Shown: piece by piece, positions 41,859-50,411 of the stretch
Layout: each line of letters begins with the position of its first letter
Numbering within the stretch: the first letter of the stretch is position 1
NCBI RefSeq assembly: GCF_009363855.1
Contig: NZ_CP045423.1
Location: forward strand, 3,688,001-3,752,000
From: Microvirga thermotolerans
GTDB taxonomy: Bacteria > Pseudomonadota > Alphaproteobacteria > Rhizobiales > Beijerinckiaceae
Direction: 5' to 3'
Length of the DNA stretch: 64,000 nt
The notes under the pieces: model-generated
Databases searched by the model: none
Told to the model about the DNA's origin: nothing
What the model saw: the letters and a program-made list of their open reading frames with translations, nothing else
Made by a program: the position numbers and the translations under genes

Positions 41859-42190
41859 TCAAGAGCGGTCCTTGGGTGCTTACGTTCATACGAGCAAGCG
41901 CGGCTCATGTCGGTGCTTGCTGCCGACCAGAAAATGCTCAGCTAAGAAGTTCGAGTTTGACCAGCCACACTCGCCCTATGTCCGTGATTTGACTCAAGCC
42001 AAAGCGCGAAATGGCCTCAAGCGCCCGAGACTGGGTGGCGACTCATCCAATAGCGGCGATTAATTTTCGCTGGTCTTTGGGATCAGAATGTTAACGACTT
42101 TGGCACACCATTGGCACACCACCAGATGATAGCCGCGCCTATACAGAGCGAACCTCGGTCAGATAAGTCTTTGATTTTCTTGTAGAAGAT
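41859..42190. other. Gene-free stretch between the regulator-like gene and tRNA-Arg
   Basis: 332 bases with no supported gene; short plus-strand frames here lack ribosome sites and protein-like composition. It contains a tandem 11-bp duplication (42100-42121). The location next to a tRNA is typical of the scar of an integrated element, but no integrase remains. Confidence 0.5.
42100..42121. repeat. Tandem duplication of TTGGCACACCA
   Basis: Two perfect, directly adjacent 11-bp copies 70 bases from the 3' end of tRNA-Arg. Confidence 0.8.
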
Positions 42191-42267
42191 TGGCGCACCC
42201 GACACGATTCGAACGTGTGACCTTTGCCTTCGGAGGGCAACGCTCTATCCAGCTGAGCTACGGGTGC
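42191..42267 (-). tRNA. tRNA-Arg(CCG)
   Basis: The minus strand reads a full cloverleaf: acceptor GCACCCG/CGGGTGC, D arm GCTCAGCTGGATAGAGC, anticodon arm TTGCC-CTCCGAA-GGCAA giving anticodon CCG, T arm with TTCGAAT, discriminator G and encoded CCA (42191-42193). It lies 33 bases downstream of tfuA on the same strand. Confidence 0.96.
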
Positions 42268-42300
42268 TTGTGGCGCTTGGGCGACTTCTTCCCTACCCGA

Positions 42301-43098
42301 TTAGGGGCCCCAGGGCAACCACCCGGATGGGCGGGCGGGCGTTTCGTCCCGGCTCTCCCGGGAGAGCCGGTCGGCCAGGCCCTGCCAATGCAGGGTGCGG
42401 GGGAAAGCGGGGCGCTTGCCCGCGAAGGGGCCGGGCCGCCGGGCGGACACGGCCCCCGACAGGGCCGCCAGGAGTTCCCGGGCGTCCCGGCGCTTGAGGT
42501 CCACCCGGCCTGCGGGGAGCCACGCTTCCAGGCGGCGGAGGGCGCCGGCATCCAGGCCGTTCCGCCGTCCCGCCTCGATCAGCGCGTCCCAGGTACGGTC
42601 CTTGTAGAAGAGGGTTCCGGCATGGGCCAGGAGGGCGTCCGCCTCCGAGGGCCCGAGGATCGACCGCTCCCGCGCCGCCTCCAGGGTGGCGCGGATGTTC
42701 ACCAGCGCCTCCGTCAGGGGCAGGAAGCCCGTCTCCGTAGGCCCGTGCAGGATCGCCACCGCATCGTCGCCATCGAGAAGCCCATCGCGATAGGCCGCGA
42801 AGATCCGCCCATATCCGCGCATCCCGAAGGGGTAGAGCTCCGCGGCGCGCAGGGCGCCCATGCTCGACGCCCCGACGACCGCCACGCCGAGGGACAGGCC
42901 CCAGAGGATCTCCTTGTGCCAGGGCGAGGGGGATGTCTCGAAGACCCCGTCGATGAGGGCGACGGCGGCGGGCCTCTCCTCCACGGCCCGGGCGATGTCG
43001 CCGCAGGCGGCGGGCGGGCGGAAGGCGAGGCCGGGATGCGCGGCCCTGTCCTCCGCCGTCAGGCTCGGCCCCGCGAAGACGACGACGCTCACCGGCAT
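42301..43098 (-). CDS. TfuA-like protein, YcaO partner
   Basis: Partner protein of YcaO enzymes; in studied systems TfuA enables thioamide formation, probably by delivering sulfur. The 265 aa start MPVSVVVFAGPSL and have the TfuA core: ALIDGVFETSPSPWHKEILWGLSLGVAVVGASSMGALRAAEL, then FGMRGYGRIF and FKDRTWD-like YKDRTWD. The ATG at 43098 overlaps the YcaO end by 10 bases, so they are coupled. The C-terminal 60 residues are Arg/Pro-rich and less typical. Confidence 0.9.
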   Translation of the reverse strand: MPVSVVVFAGPSLTAEDRAAHPGLAFRPPAACGDIARAVEERPAAVALIDGVFETSPSPWHKEILWGLSLGVAVVGASSMGALRAAELYPFGMRGYGRIFAAYRDGLLDGDDAVAILHGPTETGFLPLTEALVNIRATLEAARERSILGPSEADALLAHAGTLFYKDRTWDALIEAGRRNGLDAGALRRLEAWLPAGRVDLKRRDARELLAALSGAVSARRPGPFAGKRPAFPRTLHWQGLADRLSRESRDETPARPSGWLPWGP

Positions 43099-44327
43099 TC
43101 CCGCCTCCCCAGGCGCCGGCCCGGCCGGAAGGCGGGGTTCCGGTCCATGCCCTCGAGGCCGGGCGCCACCGCCCGCACGCAGGGAATGCCGACCTGCGGA
43201 TCCGTCAGGTCCACGACGGCGATGCGCCCGATCCCCGCAGTCTCCAGGCGGCCGGCCACCGCCGCGAGGTCCGCTTCGACGGAGGGCCCGTCGAAGGAGC
43301 GGGCCCTCGGCGCGCGGCCCGCCCGCCCGTCCTGCATCCCGGCATCGAAGATCAGGCGTTCGAGGTTCTCGTGCCAGCCGACGAGGGCATAGCGCCCGGG
43401 CGGGAGGTCCTCCCGCGCGCCATGGATGAAGGCCAGACGGCTCTGCGCCGCCTCGCAGAGGGCGCGGCAGGCCGCGACCCCGGCATTCGGGTGACAGCCC
43501 CCGCCCCCGAACCGGCCGAGGAAGGGCGGCCGTCCGGCCCGGTCGTCGACGGTGCAGAAGAAGCTCGGCACGCCGATGTCGGAGGTCGTCTCCCAGAACG
43601 CCACGTCCAGGCGGGCATCCGCGTAGCGGCGCAGCAGCTCCGCCGCGGCCTCGTCCTCGATCGTGCGCAGATCGATGCGGCGCGCGGCGCGCCGTTCCGG
43701 CGGCATGTGCCGCCACAGGGTCAGCGCGTCACGCTCGATCAGCTCGCAGAGCGCATGGAGCTGCGCTTCCGCGGGCGTGTTGCCCGCCGCAAGCCCGTTG
43801 CTGCTGGCGAGGAACCGGCCATGTCCCGGCCGCTGGGGAACCGAGAAGTCGGTCGTGACGAGTTCCTCCGGGACGAGGACGCTCCTTCCGCGCAGGATGT
43901 CGACGCCTTCCATCCAGGGAATGGATGCATCGCGCCGCAGGGGCCTTCGCAGGAGATGGCGCGGGAGGACGGCGTCGCCGGGAGCGAGGCGGGCGACGGA
44001 GCTCCACAGAAAGGGCGGGCGCGGAAGCTGCGCGCAGTGGGACTCCACCGACTCCATGGCCGCCGACGCCTTCGCCGCCTCGCGCGTCAGGCCCTTGCCC
44101 TGCTGCACGGTGAGGCCGCGGGCGAGCGGGCGGACGGATATCGCGACCGGAATGCCCACATAGTCGAGGCCGGTGATGTCCGCGACACGGGTGATGCCGA
44201 GCTCGCCGAGGCTTGGACGAAGACGCGCGAGCGTCTCGGCGGGCGCGCAGACCCGGTGGGTCCCCTGAAAGAAGGTCTTGGGGCCCGCCGGCGCCGCATG
44301 CGGAACGGAACGTCCGCCGTCCTGCAC
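43089..44327 (-). CDS. YcaO-domain ATP-dependent cyclodehydratase/thioamidation enzyme
   Basis: YcaO enzymes phosphorylate a peptide amide with ATP to form azolines, or thioamides when TfuA is present. The 412 aa show the ATP/Mg-binding motifs AKASAAMESVESHCAQ and AQLHALCELIERDALTLWR, plus the central RFGGGGCHPNAGVAACRALCEAAQSRL. The C-terminus is Arg-rich and lacks the PxPxP end of azoline-forming enzymes, which agrees with a thioamide role. GTG 44327 begins 6 bases after the 111-aa gene. No leader-binding E1-like or ThiF-like partner is present. Confidence 0.9.
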   Translation of the reverse strand: MQDGGRSVPHAAPAGPKTFFQGTHRVCAPAETLARLRPSLGELGITRVADITGLDYVGIPVAISVRPLARGLTVQQGKGLTREAAKASAAMESVESHCAQLPRPPFLWSSVARLAPGDAVLPRHLLRRPLRRDASIPWMEGVDILRGRSVLVPEELVTTDFSVPQRPGHGRFLASSNGLAAGNTPAEAQLHALCELIERDALTLWRHMPPERRAARRIDLRTIEDEAAAELLRRYADARLDVAFWETTSDIGVPSFFCTVDDRAGRPPFLGRFGGGGCHPNAGVAACRALCEAAQSRLAFIHGAREDLPPGRYALVGWHENLERLIFDAGMQDGRAGRAPRARSFDGPSVEADLAAVAGRLETAGIGRIAVVDLTDPQVGIPCVRAVAPGLEGMDRNPAFRPGRRLGRRECR

Positions 44328-44333
44328 GATGCG

Positions 44334-44669
44334 CTAGCCTTTCGTGCCGCGCGGCCGCCTCGGGGCGCCTCCCTTGGCTCCCGCCTTTGCGCCGCCTCTC
44401 GCGCCCTTGGTGCCCTTGCGCGCGCCGCGGGCCTCGTAAACGGGAGGAGGGCCGATATCCGCGTCGGCCACGACCACGAGATTGATCAGGGCGGCCTCGC
44501 AATCGCCCCGCGCCCTGGCGAAGATCTGCTCGATCTGGTCGCCCTTCACCTTCTCGAACTTGGAGCGGCGGAAATCCTCCAGCTCGGTGGTAGGGATCAC
44601 GTAGATCCGGCCCCTGATCCGGACGAACAATGCCTCGTCGGACAAATCGGAGAGAGGGGTGTCTGCCAT
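44334..44669 (-). CDS. 111-aa protein with basic tail preceding YcaO/TfuA
   Basis: Unrecognised. Residues 1-75 look folded (SDEALFVRIRGRIYVIPTTELEDFRRSKFEKVKG); 80-111 are Lys/Arg/Gly/Ala/Pro-rich. There is one cysteine, near residue 57. ATG 44669 has GAGG 6 nt upstream and is preferred to the frame start at 44768, which overlaps the cyclase gene. Being first in the operon it could be a substrate, a leader-bearing precursor, a carrier or a regulator of YcaO/TfuA; the length is larger than most peptide precursors. This is inference from position. Confidence 0.72.
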   Translation of the reverse strand: MADTPLSDLSDEALFVRIRGRIYVIPTTELEDFRRSKFEKVKGDQIEQIFARARGDCEAALINLVVVADADIGPPPVYEARGARKGTKGARGGAKAGAKGGAPRRPRGTKG

Positions 44670-44706
44670 GAATCGCCTCGCCACGCTGGAATGACGCGAT
44701 CGAAGC

Positions 44707-46506
44707 TCAGTCAGGCACGCCGACATTCCTGAGCATCGCTTCCATCGCGTCGAATCGCCGATCTGCACTGAATTTTGAACGAGAGCGCCACTCGGAGATG
44801 CGGAAATTCGGATAGCGGGACAGGAATTCCTCGGTAGTCTTTTTCGCCAGATCCATGGCTCCCTGCCCGGCCAGGGACGCGATCAGGATGCGGAAGGCCA
44901 TCTCGGGCTTCTGCCGGCCGAGCAGCGCCTGCCGCGCCACGCGCGCCGCATCGGCGTAGCGGCCCGCGAAAAAGTAGGCGAAGCCCTTCGCGCAGAGCGG
45001 GTGGTAGATCTTGGGATCGAGGGGGCTCAGCGCCATGGCGCGGTCGGCGAACTCGTGAGCCTTTTCGAGATCGTTGAGGTAGACGCGCAGCATGCTGCTG
45101 CGCATCCAGCCCTCGGCATAGTTGGGATTGAGTTTGACCGAGCGGTCGATCCAGGCCGCGCCCGCCTCGAAGTCGCCGGTGAAGGCGGAGATCGCATGGC
45201 CGCTCAGGCACAGCGCCACGGGATCGTTGATGTCGGCCTCGATGGCGGCCCAGGCGAGGCGCAGCCCCTCCGCGACCTCCTGCGGGGAGAGAATGCCCCA
45301 GCCCTGGTCCTTCTTCGCCGCGTAGCAGGCCGCGGCATGGGCAAGGGCCGGCGCGTAGTTCGGATCGAGCGCGAGGGCGCGCTTCAGCAGCGCGAGCGCC
45401 TGCTCATTCGCCGCCGCCGACAGGGCGAGCCGGAGGGCGAGCGCGCGGAGATAGAGATCGTAGGCGTCCAGGTTCTCGGTCGGCTTCCTGCGCGCGCGCT
45501 CGATCTCGCTGAACACGATCCGCGGCTCGATGGCGGTGACGATCCGCTCCGTGATCGTGTCCTGGAGCGCGAAGATGTCCGAGATGTGCTCGTCGAAGCG
45601 GTCGGCCCACAGGGTGCCGCCGGTCTCGGTGTCGGCGAGCCGCGCCGAGATGCGCACGCGCCCCTCCGACCGCTGCAGGCTCCCGGTGACCAGGAAGCGC
45701 ACGCCGAGATCCGCGGCGACCCGAGTCAGGTCGATGTCGCGGCTCCTGTAGGACAGGGCGGTATCGTGCGCGATGACGAACAGGTTACGGAACAGCGACA
45801 GGGCGGAAACGATGCCCTCGACGATACCGTCGGCGAAGTACTCCTGGTCCGCATCGTGTCCCAGGCTGACGAAGGGCAGCACCGCGACCGAGGAATGCCG
45901 CACGTCCCGCGCCGCTCGCGGCACGGGCACGCTGCGCAGTCTCGGGACGGCGACCAGGTCCTCCGGCAGGGCGGCGATGTCGGCGGGCGAAAGGCCGTAG
46001 ATCCGGACGGGCCTGGCGATGTTCTTCAGCCGATGCTCGCCCATGTCCGTGAACCGCGCCAGGATCCTGTCGCGGACCTGCTCGAAGGTGGCCTGCGACA
46101 GGCAGATCCCGCCGGGCTCGGCGAGCGCCTCCAGCCTCGCCGTGACGTTGACGCCGTCGCCGAAGATGTCGTCCTCCTCGACGATGATGTCGCTCACGTT
46201 GACCGCCGCCCGGAAGACGATGCCGTCCGCGCCGCTGCCGTTCCTCCGGCTCATCATGCCGCGCTGGATGGCCAGCGCGCAGGTGACCGCGTCGATGGCG
46301 CTGCCGAACTCCGCAAGCAGGCCGTCGCCCGTGTTCTTCACGATCCGCGCCCGGAAGCCGGAGATGAGCGGGTCGATCAGCTCGGCGCGATGGCGCTTGA
46401 GTTCCTGGTGCGTGCGGTTCTCATCCGCCTCCATGAGCCGGCTGTAGCCGGCGACGTCGAGCACGAGCACGGCCGCGAGACGATGGGTGGCGGTGTCGTT
46501 GTCCAT
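44707..46506 (-). CDS. Class III adenylate/guanylate cyclase fused to TPR region
   Basis: Signalling protein. The 599 aa start with a class III cyclase domain (1-170: LVLDVAGYSRLMEADENRT, VKNTGDGLLAEFGSAIDAV, GDGVNVTARLEALAEPGG), then a region with VAVLPFVSLGHDADQEYFADGIVE (the TolB-like or CadC-type segment common in these fusions), and TPR repeats (about 370-560, with ALDPNYAPALAHAAACYAAKK and LNPNYAEGWMRSSM). Such proteins sense through the TPR/TolB part. ATG 46506 has AGAGG 6 nt upstream. No membrane helix was seen. Confidence 0.9.
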   Translation of the reverse strand: MDNDTATHRLAAVLVLDVAGYSRLMEADENRTHQELKRHRAELIDPLISGFRARIVKNTGDGLLAEFGSAIDAVTCALAIQRGMMSRRNGSGADGIVFRAAVNVSDIIVEEDDIFGDGVNVTARLEALAEPGGICLSQATFEQVRDRILARFTDMGEHRLKNIARPVRIYGLSPADIAALPEDLVAVPRLRSVPVPRAARDVRHSSVAVLPFVSLGHDADQEYFADGIVEGIVSALSLFRNLFVIAHDTALSYRSRDIDLTRVAADLGVRFLVTGSLQRSEGRVRISARLADTETGGTLWADRFDEHISDIFALQDTITERIVTAIEPRIVFSEIERARRKPTENLDAYDLYLRALALRLALSAAANEQALALLKRALALDPNYAPALAHAAACYAAKKDQGWGILSPQEVAEGLRLAWAAIEADINDPVALCLSGHAISAFTGDFEAGAAWIDRSVKLNPNYAEGWMRSSMLRVYLNDLEKAHEFADRAMALSPLDPKIYHPLCAKGFAYFFAGRYADAARVARQALLGRQKPEMAFRILIASLAGQGAMDLAKKTTEEFLSRYPNFRISEWRSRSKFSADRRFDAMEAMLRNVGVPD

Positions 46507-46676
46507 GGCGGCCCTCTGCCGTTTCTCCTCGAGCCGGGACGCGAAGGCAAAGGAATTGTCGGCGTTTCCCCGAACCGGCGCAAGGAGATTGAACGGCCGG
46601 AGGGCGATCCTGCCCGGACGAGAGGTGCGGGATTGCCTTTACACGCCAAGGCGGGGATGCGGGGCGCGCGCGCCGC

Positions 46677-47705
46677 TCACACGAGGCCCGGATCGATCGT
46701 CGACCGGCGTTCGAGCCAGGCCGGGACCGGCAGGTTCCTGGAGCGCAGGAAGGCCGGGTTGAACAGCTTCGACTGGTAGCGGTTGCCGTAGTCGCAGAGC
46801 ACGGTGACGATGGTGTGACCGGGGCCGAGATGCCGCGCGAGGCGGATGGCGCCGGCCACGTTGATCCCCGACGAGCCGCCGAGGCAGAGGCCCTCGTGCT
46901 CCAGGAGGTCGAAGATGACCGGCAGCGCCTCCTCGTCGGGAATGCGGAAGGCGATGTCGGGCGCGAAGCCTTCCAGATTCCGGGTGATGCGCCCCTGCCC
47001 GATGCCCTCGGTGATGGAGGAGCCTTCGGCCTTGAGCTCGCCCGTGGTGTAATAGCTGTAGAGGGCGGCGCCCATCGGATCGGCGAGGCCGATGACGACG
47101 CTCGGGTTCCGCTCCTTCAGCGCCATGCCGACGCCGGCGAAGGTGCCGCCCGTGCCCACGGCGCAGATGAAGCCGTCGACCCTGCCCTCCGTCTGGGCCC
47201 AGATTTCCGGACCCGTCGTCTCGATATGGCCCTGGCGGTTCGCCACGTTGTCGAACTGGTTGGCCCAGATGGCGCCGTTCGGCTCCGAGGCGGCGAGGCG
47301 CTCGGCCAGGCGGCCCGACACCTTCACGTAGTTGTTCGGGTTCGCGAAGGGCACCGCCGGCACCTCGATGAGCTCGGCGCCGCACAGGCGCAGCATGTCC
47401 TTCTTTTCCTGGGCCTGGGTCTCGGGAATCACGATCACCGTGCGATAGCCCAGCGCGTTGCCCACCAGGGCGAGGCCGATGCCGGTGTTGCCGGCGGTGC
47501 CCTCGACGATCACGCCGCCCTTGCGCAGGAGGCCCTTCCTCTCCGCGTCGCGGATGATGAAGAGGGCCGCCCGGTCCTTCACGGACTGGCCCGGATTCAT
47601 GAATTCCGCCTTGCCGAGGATGGTGCAGCCCGTCAGCTCCGACGCCCTGCGGAGCCTGATGAGCGGCGTGTTGCCGATCGCCTCGACGATTCCCTGGTGG
47701 ATCAT
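46677..47705 (-). CDS. cysK: Cysteine synthase (O-acetylserine sulfhydrylase)
   Basis: PLP enzyme making cysteine from O-acetylserine and sulfide. The 342 aa begin VEAIGNTPLIRLRR, carry the PLP lysine in NPGQSVKDRAA, the glycine loop EGTAGNTGIGLAL, AVGTGGTFAGVG and GGSSGINVAGA near the C-terminus. The slightly long C-terminal extension (about 30 residues) and the asparagine-containing loop resemble CysK1-type alphaproteobacterial enzymes. CysM or a beta-substituting paralogue is possible. It is separated by 170 bases from the cyclase gene. Confidence 0.9.
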   Translation of the reverse strand: MIHQGIVEAIGNTPLIRLRRASELTGCTILGKAEFMNPGQSVKDRAALFIIRDAERKGLLRKGGVIVEGTAGNTGIGLALVGNALGYRTVIVIPETQAQEKKDMLRLCGAELIEVPAVPFANPNNYVKVSGRLAERLAASEPNGAIWANQFDNVANRQGHIETTGPEIWAQTEGRVDGFICAVGTGGTFAGVGMALKERNPSVVIGLADPMGAALYSYYTTGELKAEGSSITEGIGQGRITRNLEGFAPDIAFRIPDEEALPVIFDLLEHEGLCLGGSSGINVAGAIRLARHLGPGHTIVTVLCDYGNRYQSKLFNPAFLRSRNLPVPAWLERRSTIDPGLV

Positions 47706-47907
47706 TCCTGCCTCTCCCTCTCGAACCGGCCTCGTGTTCTACAGGATGCAGCCCGGTTTCCTCCAGCCCCGCCGGCGGGGTCCGCCGGCTGTCGGGGCAT
47801 GGCCCTAGACCTTCGCTGCATGGCACTTGCTGCCGGGATCTTTATGCTGCACGAAACCGGTTTCCATCCCACCGGCCTTCGCGGCCGGCCCTGAACGATT
47901 GTCGATC

Positions 47908-48675
47908 ATGGATCTTTCCACCGTCGCGCTCCTTGCCGCCTCGGGCCTGGGAGCGGGCCTCGTCAACGCCATCGCGGGCGGGGGCACCTTCTTCACCTTC
48001 TCGGCGCTGATCGCGGCGGGGCTCCCCCCGGTCACGGCCAACGCCACCAGCGCGGTCGCCGTGACCCCCGCCAACCTCGCCAGCGCCTGGGCCTACCGGC
48101 GGGAGCTGGCGGAGAACATGAGGCGCTTCGCGGCGCTCGGCGCCGTCAGCCTCGCGGGCGGGATCATCGGAGCCTACATCCTCACGGTCACCGACAACGC
48201 CGCGTTCCGCCAGCTGGTGCCCTGGCTCCTGCTGTTCGCGACGCTGCTCTTCGCCATGAGCCCGCGGATCGTGGCGCTCGCCCGCGCCATCGGGCGGGCC
48301 GAGGGCAAGCATCCCTCCCGCCGCGCCTTCGCCGGGGGGCTTGCCTTCCAGTTCCTGGTCTCGGTCTATGGCGGCTTCTTCGGAGCGGGCATGGGCATCG
48401 TCATGCTCGCGGCGCTCGCCATCACGGAGGGCGACGACTTCCATCTCATCAATTCGGCGAAGCACCTCTGCTCCACGCTCATCCAGCTCGTGGCGGTCGC
48501 CCTGTTCATCGCGGCGGGCCTCGTGAGCTGGAAGGAGACCTTCATCGTCGGCGCGGCGTCCGTCGTCGGCGGCTATGCGGGCGTGGCGTTCGGGCGCAAG
48601 CTCCCCGCGCCGGTGATCCGCTGGCTCGTGATCGCGGTGGGCGCGATCCTCACCGTCTATTTCTTCACGCGATAA
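47908..48675 (+). CDS. TauE/SafE family membrane exporter
   Basis: Probable sulfite, sulfonate or other anion exporter. The 255 aa from ATG 47908 have about eight helices, with the family-typical GLGAGLVNAIAGGGTFFTFSALIAAGLPPVTANATSAVAV near the N-terminus and the second-half repeat YGGFFGAGMGIVMLAALAITEG. The frame is open upstream to 47827 but that part lacks membrane character. It diverges from the cysteine synthase gene, which would fit a sulfur-related role, though the substrate cannot be determined. Confidence 0.87.
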   Translation: MDLSTVALLAASGLGAGLVNAIAGGGTFFTFSALIAAGLPPVTANATSAVAVTPANLASAWAYRRELAENMRRFAALGAVSLAGGIIGAYILTVTDNAAFRQLVPWLLLFATLLFAMSPRIVALARAIGRAEGKHPSRRAFAGGLAFQFLVSVYGGFFGAGMGIVMLAALAITEGDDFHLINSAKHLCSTLIQLVAVALFIAAGLVSWKETFIVGAASVVGGYAGVAFGRKLPAPVIRWLVIAVGAILTVYFFTR

Positions 48676-48817
48676 CGTCTCGTTTCGCGCACGGACCGGC
48701 CTTCCGGCCGTGAAAAACGCACGCAGGCGGCGGCAATTCCGGCGTTTGCCCGATTCACGCCACAACCATGGCCCTCACTCGGCAGCTCGATTCTGCCCCT
48801 ACACAAAGGACCACACC

Positions 48818-49264
48818 GTGGCTGAACCCAAAAATCTCGCGGGCCTCGAAGGATCCCAATCGGTCAGCGCCCTCGGCCTGCGCTGGGCCGCCCTGCGCGG
48901 CATGCTCTCCTCGCCCCTGATCACCACCGAGGAACAGAGTTCGCTCCGCGACGAGCTCGTTCGCGAGCTTCGAAGCATCGAGCAGGATTTCGCCACGCTG
49001 CAGTCGCGCAACCTGATGGAGGTCTCGGCGAAGATCGACGTGGCCAAGACGGCGCTGCGCGAGAGCATGGGCTCCGGGAACGCCTGGGTCGCGGCTCTCC
49101 TGGAGAGCGTGCAGAACGACCTGCAGAATGCGACGAGCCGGCCCGCCGCGACGCCGAGCCGTCCGGTCTCGAACCTTCCCCGCAGCTACCCGCCGCGCGC
49201 CGAAGGCGAGACCGCGGCCGGCTCATCCGCTGCGGGCGAGGGCGAGTCCTCCTCCGCCGCGTGA
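48818..49264 (+). CDS. Hypothetical protein, helical with low-complexity tail
   Basis: Not recognised. The 148 aa are mainly helical up to residue 105 (GLRWAALRGMLSSPLITTEEQSSLRDELVRELRSIEQDFATLQSRNL), with no signal peptide or membrane helix, and end in a Ser/Pro/Ala/Glu-rich tail. GTG 48818 is preferred to the earlier frame start because AAAGGA lies 7 nt upstream. A good terminator follows the stop. It converges with minE. Confidence 0.7.
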   Translation: MAEPKNLAGLEGSQSVSALGLRWAALRGMLSSPLITTEEQSSLRDELVRELRSIEQDFATLQSRNLMEVSAKIDVAKTALRESMGSGNAWVAALLESVQNDLQNATSRPAATPSRPVSNLPRSYPPRAEGETAAGSSAAGEGESSSAA

Positions 49265-49285
49265 GCGTACGTTCCCGAAAAGAAG

Positions 49286-49308
49286 AAAGGCGCCCTCGGG
49301 CGCCTTTT
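49286..49308 (+). terminator. Rho-independent terminator after the hypothetical gene
   Basis: Arms AAGGCGCC and GGCGCCTT around a short CTCG loop, followed by TTTT on the plus strand, 22 bases after the stop codon at 49264. Confidence 0.8.
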
Positions 49309-49313
49309 CCATG

Positions 49314-49577
49314 TCAGGCCCCTGCCGATGCGGGGGCGGGGATCTCGACCTCGATCTCCAGGGTCGACATGTCGGCGCCCCTGTTCATCTTGATCTGGAC
49401 GCCGTCGCGCTCGATGCTCACGTGGCGTCTCACCACCGCGAGGATCTCCTCCCGCAGCACCGCCACGAGATCGGACTTGCCGCCGACGACGCCGCGCTCG
49501 TGCGCGAGCAAGATCTGAAGCCGCTCCCGCGCCACGGGCGCGGAGGTGCGGCGCTGGAAGAAGCTCATCAGGTTCAT
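49314..49577 (-). CDS. minE: Cell division topological specificity factor MinE
   Basis: Releases MinD from the membrane so that MinC inhibition is confined away from midcell. The 87 aa have the N-terminal membrane-targeting helix [24 protein letters not shown], typical [13 protein letters not shown], and a beta-stranded end [12 protein letters not shown] overlap with minD (49574-49577) couples the genes. Confidence 0.96.
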   Translation of the reverse strand: MNLMSFFQRRTSAPVARERLQILLAHERGVVGGKSDLVAVLREEILAVVRRHVSIERDGVQIKMNRGADMSTLEIEVEIPAPASAGA

Positions 49578-50389
49578 GCGGCCCTCCGTCCGAACAGCTT
49601 CCCGAACAGGCCCTTCCGGTCGGTCGGAATGGTCATCTCCACCGTCTCGCCCTTCAGGCGCCGGACGGCGTCGAAATAGGCCTTGCTCGGCGCGCTGCCC
49701 GGATTGTTCAGGGTGACAGGCGAGCCGACGTTCGAGGCGCGGAGCACCTCCTCGCTCTCGGGAATGATGCCGATGAGCGGGATCGAGAGGATCTCGAGCA
49801 CGTCGTCCACCTTCAGCATCTCGCCGCGCTCGGCGCGGGCGGGATCGTAGCGGGTCAGGAGCAGGTGCTTCTCGACGCGCTCGCCCTTCTCCGCCTTCTC
49901 GGTCTTCGAGTCGAGGAGGCCGATGATGCGGTCGGAGTCGCGGACGGAGGAAACCTCCGGATTGGTGACGACCACGGCGACGTCCGCATGCCGCATGGCA
50001 AGCGTCGCGCCGCGCTCGATGCCCGCCGGGCTGTCGCAGATGATCCAGTCGAACTTCTCGCGCAGCTCGCCGAGGACGCGGGCCACGCCCTCCTCCGTCA
50101 GCGCGTCCTTGTCGCGGGTCTGCGAGGCGGGGAGCAGGGAGAGGTTCTCCATGCGCTTGTCGCGGATGAGCGCCTGGTTCAGCTTCGCGTCGCCCTGCAC
50201 CACGTTGATGAGGTCGAACACGACGCGCCGCTCCGCGCCCATCACGAGATCGAGGTTGCGCAGGCCGACGTCGAAATCGATCACGACGACTTTCTCGCCG
50301 CCATGGGCGAGGGCCGCGCCCAGCGCCGCCGTGGACGTCGTCTTGCCGACGCCGCCTTTGCCAGATGTTACGACCAGGACCTTGGCCAT
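49574..50389 (-). CDS. minD: Septum site-determining ATPase MinD
   Basis: Membrane-binding ATPase that carries MinC. The 271 aa have the deviant Walker [52 protein letters not shown], a [18 protein letters not shown] segment and the amphipathic C-terminus [11 protein letters not shown] for membrane binding. ATG 50389 is in frame with AAGAGAG upstream. It is second of the minC-minD-minE operon. Confidence 0.97.
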   Translation of the reverse strand: MAKVLVVTSGKGGVGKTTSTAALGAALAHGGEKVVVIDFDVGLRNLDLVMGAERRVVFDLINVVQGDAKLNQALIRDKRMENLSLLPASQTRDKDALTEEGVARVLGELREKFDWIICDSPAGIERGATLAMRHADVAVVVTNPEVSSVRDSDRIIGLLDSKTEKAEKGERVEKHLLLTRYDPARAERGEMLKVDDVLEILSIPLIGIIPESEEVLRASNVGSPVTLNNPGSAPSKAYFDAVRRLKGETVEMTIPTDRKGLFGKLFGRRAA

Positions 50390-50411
50390 TGCCGTCTCTC
50401 TTTTCTGTCTG

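Noticed and set aside
42191..42267. Prophage attachment duplicate of tRNA-Arg
   Set aside because: No second copy of the tRNA 3' end was seen in the window, and no integrase gene is present.
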